Below are positions 56,621-64,000 of a DNA stretch of 64,000 nucleotides, one piece after another. Numbering within the stretch: position 1 is the stretch's first letter; each line of letters opens with the position of its first letter. The stretch is from Amphiura filiformis (Eukaryota; Echinodermata; Ophiuroidea; Amphilepidida; Amphiuridae), in contig NC_092641.1 in the NCBI RefSeq assembly GCF_039555335.1, positions 34,807,548 to 34,871,547 of the forward strand. Direction: 5' to 3'. A model generated the notes under the pieces. That model was not told the DNA's origin. It was given only the letters and a program-made list of their open reading frames with translations, and ran no database searches. The position numbers were made by a program, and so were the translations under genes.

Positions 56621-57372
56621 TACACCTGAGCACACATTTTGTCCAAGTTCTTCCAAGCAGAGAACAACAAGCGCAGTGAATGTCTCCACCCCAGTCTTTA
56701 ATTGAATATATGAATACAAAACCCACCCAAGTCCATACGTTGGCCAAATTGAGTTAAGCATTGGAAATTGTTGCTATACATAGGCCTGTCATATGTATGA
56801 AAGAACAACTCAAATTCATCATCTGTGTCTATTGAGCATGTGAGAAATAGCATGTATGAAAGAACCACCCAATCCCGTGATTTGAGTCTTGTAACACATT
56901 GATTGAAATCCAGTATGTCACATTCATTGCTGGAGAGTGACTTTTGAAAAATAAAATGGGTTTAATCAAGGAAAGTGTGTGGTTTATATTACATTGCAGA
57001 ATGCTTATCAATGCATACCTGTGTGCTTTATTTTGTATTATCTTACTAGTGGTAATCTCATTCAAACGTTGTTGTCTTTGTATATGATTCAAAAAACCAC
57101 CCAAGACCAAAATTTAAAATGAACCCTACTAAGTCCCTGAAATGCTAATCGTCATACTTTATATAGTTTAATCCACTCATTTGCACGTAAAACTTACCAT
57201 ATTGACCAGGTAAATCTAACTTACAGGTTTTTCTCTCAAAATCACTCAATACTAAATACTTAATTGTCAAAACTTTAAGCGGTACCCCGGACAATATTAT
57301 TACCCATACACGGATTCATTCAACAATTATTTATTATGTAAATTTGCTGTTTAACTACGGGTGTCCCGCTAG
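56621..57372. other. Non-coding stretch, ends in a Helitron-type 3' motif
   Basis: No gene is recognised. The last 20 bases, ACGGGTGTCCCGCTAG ending at 57372, match the 3' end of the Helitron at 57373..58312. Confidence 0.5.
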
Positions 57373-58312
57373 TCTTACTATAAATAGGGGAATGTTGTAT
57401 GTATGTATGTATCTATCTATGTATGCACATAAAGGCTCCGTCAGTTTCAATCCAAATGTCACTAAATTCATACGGGAGATCGAGGAATATACGGAGACGG
57501 TAATGCGAAAATTTCGTTGAAAACGGTCAAGAATTGGCCTCAAAATGAGTGAAAATGTGTTCCGTTGCTATACTAGGTAAACAAAAAAAGGAGTCAGTTA
57601 CTAAGCTAGCCCTGCGAGTCGCACGGGCGTATCTAATGCCAAGCCGCTCGCGTAGCGCAGCGATACCGCGCGGGTAACGCGGCACTACGCCATGGCACGC
57701 GTAAACGACGCAGAGACACGTAATGAATGATATTAACGACCGTAGCGTAATAAATACGGGAAAAAGATGTGTGTTAAAAGTACAAACAACATGAAGAGGT
57801 AGGCCTACTATAAATAAAAAAGAAAACAAAATGAGGACAAACAGGCTGTACGAGTATGTGGGTTCTTCAGGAAATGTAAGAAAGCTATAATAAGATCAGG
57901 AAATTTAAATAAAAAGGCTATTAAACTGAGGACAGAATTAAATAAATAACATGAAAACGGGAAATCACAAGCTATGCAGCAAATAAAAAAGAAGCTAAAA
58001 GGGAAATGTAAGAAAGGACAGATTTAGAAAATAACGGGAACGGGATTGAATAAATAAAAACACATGGTCAACGGAAAATCGCAAGCTTAGCAGCAGAATT
58101 TTTAAATGGAACAAAATTGGCCCATGTAGAAGAAACTAAAAAGAAAGAAAGAAGTTCAAATGGAAACGTAGGCTTAAGGAGGGTCAGGTTCAGATAAATA
58201 AAATTTACCGTTTCAATGATTCTACCTGTTCAGTAATTCCTCCTGTTTTAGTGAACGCTCTCCCATTTACTCACCTAGCGGGGACCCGCGCGTAGCACGG
58301 GTGTCCCGCTAG
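57373..58312 (+). mobile_element. Non-autonomous Helitron
   Basis: The 5' end TCTTACTATAAATAGGGG, followed by a TGTATGTATG run, has the form common for animal Helitrons (TC start, then TACTAT). The 3' end has a short hairpin, CCCGCGCGTAGCACGGG, followed by TGTCCCGCTAG, i.e. a CTRR terminus followed by T. There are no terminal inverted repeats or target duplication, as expected. The interior is A-rich without Rep/helicase. A GC-rich palindromic piece (57640-57710) with GCGATACCGCGCGGGTAACG lies inside. Confidence 0.7.
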
Positions 58313-58322
58313 TAGCAACTAA

Positions 58323-58547
58323 AGGTTCGTTCATACTACCACCGCATTTGCGATGCGTTGCTTTGCGATGCGGTGCGTTGCCGCACTGCATCGTACTGCA
58401 AACTACTGCATTGCGATATCGCAATGAAGTTAAATACATTTTAACTTGGAATTGCGACGAGTTGCGTTGAGTTGCGGCAAAAAGTAATCGATATATCGGC
58501 CACGCAAAGCAACGCATCGCAAATGCGGTGGTAGTATGAACGAACCT
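58323..58547. mobile_element. Harbinger-like MITE, copy 1
   Basis: Flanked by TAA (58320..58322 and 58548..58550). Almost perfect inverted repeats start AGGTTCGTTCATACTACCAC followed by CGCATTTGCGATGCGTTGC. The whole element can fold into a hairpin. It lies ten bases after the Helitron end. No coding capacity. Confidence 0.88.
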
Positions 58548-58550
58548 TAA

Positions 58551-59333
58551 GACATCACAACGCCTTAGACCGCTATGCCACAAAATCACACAACCTAATC
58601 AATGTCAAAGAAATATATTAACCTTTAACGTTACGCAATATTGGCACATGACACGGGCACATGTCTGCGGGTAAAGATTCTGCATAATAGAAAGGCGCAC
58701 AAAGGGTCTATCCCTGAAGTCATACTAACCAAATGGTCATTGACATGTAACCAATTCTTTGTATACCAGCTACAGTCAACACATACAAAGAAGTATATTA
58801 TTAGGCGTTGACGCAATCATCAATGCGGGAAGTATAAAACCATAGTCGCCACTCGTGCACTTGTTTGAGTCCACGGCTATTACGAAAACAGCCTTGAACC
58901 CGGAATTCAGAAGTAGATTTTGGGTTGTTACGTGCAAATACAAACTAATTATATCATGAACAAACCCACCGAGAGGATTGCGATACTTATTCAGAGCCAA
59001 TCTACATTCTGTTATTTACAAAAGCCGACGATCAAAGTAAAATTATAAAAGGAGCAAGACCAGATATCAACGTTAAATCACGGTAAGCCTAAAATCGCAT
59101 CGGAAACGCCAAAAACAAATTATAACGTAGGTATGCAGAAAAGAGTTGTATTAGCAATAACAAAGTATGTGCAAAAAGATTTGTCTTTGGCATGTCGCTT
59201 TTTTGAAATATCACCAAAAATATCAAATTTTGGTTAAACGCCCCAAAATTCAAAACAAACACGAACCTTGCAAAATAGATATATATTAGCACTGGGCGGC
59301 CCAGTCACTACCTGTCGCTGTGATTTGGGGTAA
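58551..59333. other. Non-coding stretch between two MITEs
   Basis: Several short ORFs on the minus strand, none resembling a protein family. No repeat boundary is seen. Confidence 0.5.
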
Positions 59334-59666
59334 AGGCCCGTTCATACTACCACCGCATTTGCGATGCGTTGCTTTGCGATGCCGATATATCGATTACTTT
59401 CTACCGCAATTCAACGCAACTCGTCGCATTTCCCAGTTAAAATGTATTTAACTTCATTCGGCGATATCGCAATGCAGTAGTTTGCAGTACCATGCAGTGC
59501 GGCAACGCATCGCATCGCAAAGCAACACATCGCAAATGCGGTGGTAGTATGAACGAACCTTTTATTGCGATACCGCAATACAGTAGTTTGCAGTACGATG
59601 AAGAGCGGCAACGCACCGCATCGCAAAGCAACGCATCGCAAATGCGGTGGTAGTATGAACGAACCT
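59334..59666. mobile_element. Harbinger-like MITE, copy 2 with an internal partial duplication
   Basis: Flanked by TAA (59331..59333 and 59667..59669). The left tip is AGGCCCGTTCATACTACCAC and the right tip the complement of AGGTTCGTTCATACTACCAC. A complete right end also occurs at about 59540-59562. A second right half follows it, beginning ATTGCGATACCGCAATACAG, so the element has one left end and two right ends. Confidence 0.85.
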
Positions 59667-59879
59667 TAACTCGTTGCTTCCCTTCTCCAGATACCTGTAC
59701 TTCAAGTTCGCTCATACCCCATGCCTTAACAAAATCCATGGCCCATAAGCCCACCGGAAAAGCCCAATCCCTAAATAAAGTTATTTCATATTATCATTGA
59801 GGAGAATGTTTGATATTCATGCATGGTACGTGTACTCCTTTTCAATTTTTGAAGTAGCCAAACCTCCTCCGTGGACAGA

Positions 59880-60363
59880 GTGCCGGAAAATGGATACATT
59901 TCTTAAACAGAGCATAATGTTTAACCGAGTTGTCAGCCGATTGAAATATTTTTTCGGTTTATTAAAGCTAACGATTCAAGGTTTTTTTTTTACATACCAA
60001 AATGTATTTGATCAACTTTTCTAAAATAGGGAGAAAAGAGGGAAAGAGGCGGCCATCTCTCTAATATGCCTCCGCTCAAAAAAGACCCCATAACTTACTG
60101 AAAAGTTCACCTGTATGACGTAGGCCTTCCGTCCTGATCAATAATTACGCTACGACTGAACGTACACATTCACACAGTAGAGAGCTTGCGAAATGGCGTT
60201 ACTTTAACTTTAACTTTAACGTCTAGAGGATTATAGAGGATTATGTATTCAAAACCACGGTGGTTTTGAATACATAATCCTCTATAATCCTCTAGACGTT
60301 AAAGTTAAAGTAACGCCATTTCGCAAGCTCTCTATTGTGTCCTTGACTGAACGCCGCAGTAGA
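59880..60363 (+). repeat. Direct repeat, copy 1, interrupted by a palindrome
   Basis: GTGCCGGAAAATGGATACAT to CATTCACACAGT (60178), continued after the palindrome by GTCCTTGACTGAACGCCGCA. Copy 2 is 60598..60918 with about 95 percent identity by eye. The pair probably stems from one dispersed mariner-like repeat. Confidence 0.85.
60179..60333. mobile_element. Near-perfect 155 bp palindrome, inserted in copy 1
   Basis: Left arm AGAGAGCTTGCGAAATGGCG to AAAACCAC, centre CCACGGTGG at about 60259, then an exact inverted arm except for one missing TTAACT unit. Copy 2 of the host repeat (60598..60918) has no such insertion at the matching place (CACACAGTGTGTCT near 60894), so this is an empty-site-proven insertion. 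No coding capacity. Confidence 0.9.
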
Positions 60364-60554
60364 ACTTTCGGTTCTGAATCAACGGGATAGTGCCACTAAG
60401 CCAACTTCCTATCTGCACTAAAACCTGTGATATTAATTCTTGATAATGCTTAACGGAAAAAATCAATACTAATGTACGATGTCATTTTAAATCAAATAGA
60501 AGTCCCACAACTAAAGTAGCAATCGATAAATCTGCTCACTCAATCATCAAATAA

Positions 60555-60566
60555 TCAATCGAAAAA

Positions 60567-60597
<31 letters not shown>
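60555..60597. repeat. (AAAT)n microsatellite at the edge of copy 2
   Basis: About nine AAAT units directly before GTGCCGGAAAATGG of copy 2. It may be the tail of a retroposed sequence. Confidence 0.9.
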
Positions 60598-60918
60598 GTG
60601 CCGGAAAATGGATACATTTCTTAAACAGAGCATAATGTTTAACCGAGTTGTCAGCCGATTGAAATATTTTTTCGGTTTATTAAAACTAACGATTCAAGGT
60701 TTCTTTACATACCAAAATGTATTTGATCAACTTTTCTAAAATAGGGAGGAAAGAGGCTGCCATCTTCTCTAATATGCCTCCGCTCAAAAAAGACCCCATA
60801 ACTTACTGAAAAAAGTTCACCTGTATGACGTAAGCCTTCCGTCCTGATCAATAATTACGCTACGACTGAACGTACACATTCACACAGTGTGTCTTTGACT
60901 GAACGCCGCAGTAAAACC
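60598..60918 (+). repeat. Direct repeat, copy 2, uninterrupted
   Basis: Same order as copy 1: TTAAACAGAGCATAATGTTT, GGTTTATTAAAACTAACGAT, TATGCCTCCGCTCAAAAAAG, CACCTGTATGACGTAAGCCT and TTTGACTGAACGCCGCAGTA. It lacks the palindrome and shows the ancestral site. Confidence 0.85.
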
Positions 60919-61019
60919 CACCAAGCTATTCATCAAGAGGTACATTTTGTTCAGGACAAAAGAGTTCCGCCATTAAATCGGTAACTAACCTGACAGCGTA
61001 TTAACGCTTTACCAGGCAG

Positions 61020-61688
61020 GCTACTGAAAGTATTCTCTGAAATTTTAGAAAATATAGTTTTGTAACATTTTCTAAATTTTTAGCTAATTTAGGTGTTTAG
61101 AAATATTCGCACTTTGGTGTTTTAGTGTATGTTATAGGTAATAGGACATTGCCTAGTTAACGTCACTGTGTGAAAAATAACCGGTCAATATTTAAATAAT
61201 TCTCTGAAATTCTAGAAAATATAGTTTTGTAACATGTCCTAATTTTTAGCTAATTTAGGTGTTTGGAAGTATTCGCACTTTTGTGTTTTAGGAAGGATAT
61301 GTAAACGACAGATAACACCAAAAAATATGAAGAAATTATTTCCAAACCGTGTTAAGTTAACAATCATAATGTTGCTCATTTTCAAGAATGCTGGTTAACA
61401 ATAAGCAGACTATTGTCTCATTTCGTGAACAAAGGCTCACATACTATTGTTACCTTGCGTTTGCTTTATAATCGGTTACCCAACTGAAACTATAATATAA
61501 TACCAGCTCATTGCGATACCGCACAGGTAAAACAGAAACATGTGTAGTGTGGATTTAACCAGAGAAGATCTGATTTAATCAGTTGAGCTGTTTTCAATGA
61601 GTGTTATCTTGGTTTAATAGCTCTTAATGGGGTTTAAGTCCTGCAAAGGTCGTGGTGAATTCTACTGTAGACATGACTGCATCATGCC
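61020..61688 (+). repeat. One-arm copy of the 10868 hairpin element
   Basis: Matches the right arm 11940..12459 in the same orientation: TATTCTCTGAAATTCTAGAA, GGAAGGATATGTAAACGACA, CAAGAATGCTGGTTAACAAT and TTCTACTGTAGACATGACTG to GCATCATG. It also has the partial internal duplication with GCCTAGTTAACGTCACTGTG. The left arm is absent. Confidence 0.88.
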
Positions 61689-63190
61689 AATATAAATTGT
61701 GTGCGGTATTACCGGAAGTAGGAGCAGAGGGGGCAGAGGGGGGCAACATGCCCCGGGCGCTAACCTTAGGGGGGCGCCAAATTGAACAATTCAACATCAA
61801 TTCTGCGTCCCTCCAAGCGATGAAACTCAAATTTCGGCACAAAATCAATCAAAAGAACATTTTAAGACCGATATTCAACTTCTAGTTACCAAAATTAATT
61901 AATGGTAGACCTTAATTTGTCCAAAATTTCTCGCGCTCCGCGCGCAATTGTTTCAAGAATTGCCCGCGTCTACGATATAGACCTTTTTCCCTCTTTCCCA
62001 TCATGCACTTTTCCAGGGGGGTATGAGTGTCGCAATATACATCATCTTCCCGGGGGAGTACAGAGTTATGTTCATTACATTCTGGAATACGGACATTTCG
62101 GCTGGTGCCTTCATAATCATGACAATGGCGCACGATCACTAAAATACCTTTCGGGGGCAAAAAACAACATTTCTATGCCTTATTGACACAGTGTTGTCGC
62201 CAAAAAAAGTTTCCTGTAATCGAAACCTAACTTTGTATACATTTTATAGACCTAATGGTGAAAAACTAATGACGGGACACACAGTGATATTTTGTCCGCG
62301 TCCGTTTCACTTTTTTTCGGAGATGAAAATAAAACGGTAAACAAAATCTCTTACACAGATGTTCTGCATCGCTCCGTAACTGCATCACTCGTGTATTCAA
62401 TAATTGCATAATTAGTAACATCGATGGCCTTTACGATAATCCGCATATATATGGAATCAGTATGCCCATATTAAGACAAAATAATTGCAAAGGCCTGGCA
62501 AAGACCATCGGATGCACACGATCTATGAGGTTGATGAACTACGTCATACCCCCCTGGAATAGTGCATTGTGGGATAGAGGGAAAGAGGTCAATTCTGGGG
62601 TGGAGTAGGGGCGCAATTTTGTTTCTTGCCCAGGGCGCTACCAACCCTAGTTACGCCACTGCCCAAGAAGTTATCAAAACAGAAGCTACATGTTCGCCGC
62701 CATGATCATATTGTTGGCTGTTTAGCTCGCGCCACACTATTTACACATTCCCCGTGTGACCTCGGGGTCATTGTACATGTACGATAATGTACTATCCGGT
62801 TAGAAATTATCAGGATAATTGCCCACTACATTATAAACACTAGCAGTATAAATATGTACGGTACATTGATATCCTTCTCAACCGAAGGATATTATCGCGA
62901 GATATTTGCACTATAAACAGATAAACACACCAGTATAAATTGTGTGCGGTGTTACCAGAAGTAGGAGCTTCTTCATGATGCGTAATGCGCGCAGGAGATT
63001 CGGAACAATTCTCACCCATTATCAAACAGAAGCTACATGTTTGCCGTCATGATCATATTGTTGAATGGTCTGTTTATAGTTCGCGCCATAATATTTACAC
63101 ATTCCCCGTGTGACCTCGGGGTCATTGCAAATGTACGATAATGTTAGTTGCCACTAATTTTGAAGACTTTTTGTGGACTTTTAATATGTT
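61689..63190. repeat. Region with two duplicated blocks, no gene seen
   Basis: TATAAATTGTGTGCGGT.TTACC.GAAGTAGGAG occurs at about 61690 and 62933. A 125 bp block (CAGAAGCTACATGTTCGCCG to CATGTACGATAATGT) at 62670-62790 recurs at about 63025-63145 (CAGAAGCTACATGTTTGCCG). CCGTGTGACCTCGGGGTCATTG is in both. No ORF is credible. Confidence 0.65.
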
Positions 63191-64000
63191 ATTAAATATG
63201 CTTTTCTGCAATGAATAGTAATTAAATGGTTCCTGTTGCAATTAGTGGTGAGTTAAGCCCTGATTTTCCTATTAGCCTAGTACCTTTTCAAAATATTTTT
63301 ATGATGGGTGGGTTTTCAGTTGGGACCAACTTTTTGCGCCCAAAATGTGCCCCTGAAAGCACCCAATTAGGGAAAATTATGGTGCTTTTTGTGGAAATTT
63401 GGTATACCGGTGGGTGGCAAAAACAGCAAAAAGTATAGAGAAAGTCAGCAATCAAAAGTCTGCGTGGCACACCGTGCAAAATTGTTCGACCCCGCCCAAC
63501 TAATGTTGCTAATAATATTCCATAACTTGCCTACTGATTTCAATACTACTTTTAAAATGGCACATAGCACAAAAACCTTTCTATCCTTGACCCTTGTAGA
63601 CTAGATTCAATGGTGGGAAAACACCTTGATATACTTTTAGCTTTTGTGTCCGACCTTATCTATTGTTACTAGTATTAAAGGCATATTCAGCCATTTACTC
63701 ATTCGGAAAATCGTAAAAATAATCAACATTCAATTTTTGCATCTTAGCTTTAATAGTACAGATGTTCTAACATTAAGCCAAAAGCGTTAAAGACAAATAA
63801 GACATTTCACATGACTGTAATTTCTTTACTTAAGTAGATAATTTAGGTACATGTATTTGAATGGGTTCGAATGAGGCTTCAACTTTCTCAATACTTTAAT
63901 ACTGCTGTTTTCTTCGGTTTTTGGCTTAAACTTGGTGAAAGTAATGGATTCACCTAATGACAATTACTATGACTAACGCGGGATATTATGGTAACCTTCT
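63191..64000. other. Non-coding stretch to the window end
   Basis: A plus-strand ORF of 70 codons at 63226 overlaps a dispersed repeat (63225-63280 matches 34595-34655 inverted) and is not credible as a gene. The rest is AT-rich without recognised content. Confidence 0.5.

Noticed and set aside
63226..63438. 70-codon plus-strand ORF near the window end
   Set aside because: Overlaps a dispersed repeat that matches 34595-34655 in inverted orientation. No protein family is recognised.

Overview
This is a eukaryotic, animal window: AT-rich, gene-sparse and packed with transposons. The retained genes are spliced (GT-AG), and the repeats are types common in marine invertebrate deuterostomes: a Ty3/gypsy element with a CCHC gag, a Penelope-like GIY-YIG fragment, hAT, Tc1/mariner and Harbinger-like elements, a Helitron and a tRNA-derived SINE. 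I read it as a marine deuterostome, most likely an echinoderm or hemichordate. No database was available to confirm the species.

Two host genes are supported. (1) A histamine N-methyltransferase-like gene on the minus strand, of which two exons are visible: the last coding exon 7199..7611 and the one before it, 13325..13645. The 5' exons were not found. (2) A complete four-exon gene on the plus strand, 36393..53059, for trans-3-hydroxy-L-proline dehydratase (L3HYPDH, proline racemase superfamily). All phases match and a 341-residue protein results. A small GC-richer ORF at 15874..16110 is a weaker candidate.

Layout. 1-7.2 kb: MITEs, including a Tc1/mariner-like element nested in a 1.66 kb inverted-repeat element. 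7.2-13.6 kb: HNMT-like exons; their intron carries an A-rich minisatellite, an (ATTT)n tract and a 1.6 kb hairpin, with an inverted minisatellite around three TTAGGG units beside the exon. 14-21 kb: dispersed repeats rich in direct AGGTCA half-sites, then AT-rich sequence with a cluster of TAGGCCTA octamers. 21.2-24 kb: a decayed transposon-type ORF with a cysteine-rich CXC-like tail, split by a 1.8 kb DNA transposon. 25.5-30.2 kb: a degenerate Ty3/gypsy element on the minus strand, itself split by a 591 bp MITE. 30.9-32.4 kb: an internally deleted Tc1/mariner-like element. 36.4-53.1 kb: L3HYPDH; intron 2 holds a nest of at least three transposons. 53-64 kb: MITEs, a Helitron, duplicated segments and a near-perfect palindrome with its empty site in the same window.

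The two host genes encode unrelated small-molecule enzymes, a SAM-dependent methyltransferase and a hydroxyproline-catabolic dehydratase. Nothing in the sequence links them functionally. The most informative content is transposon stratigraphy: several insertions can be ordered in time because target-site duplications and interrupted hosts are both present. A palindromic octamer, TAGGCCTA, is also strongly over-represented for no reason I can name.
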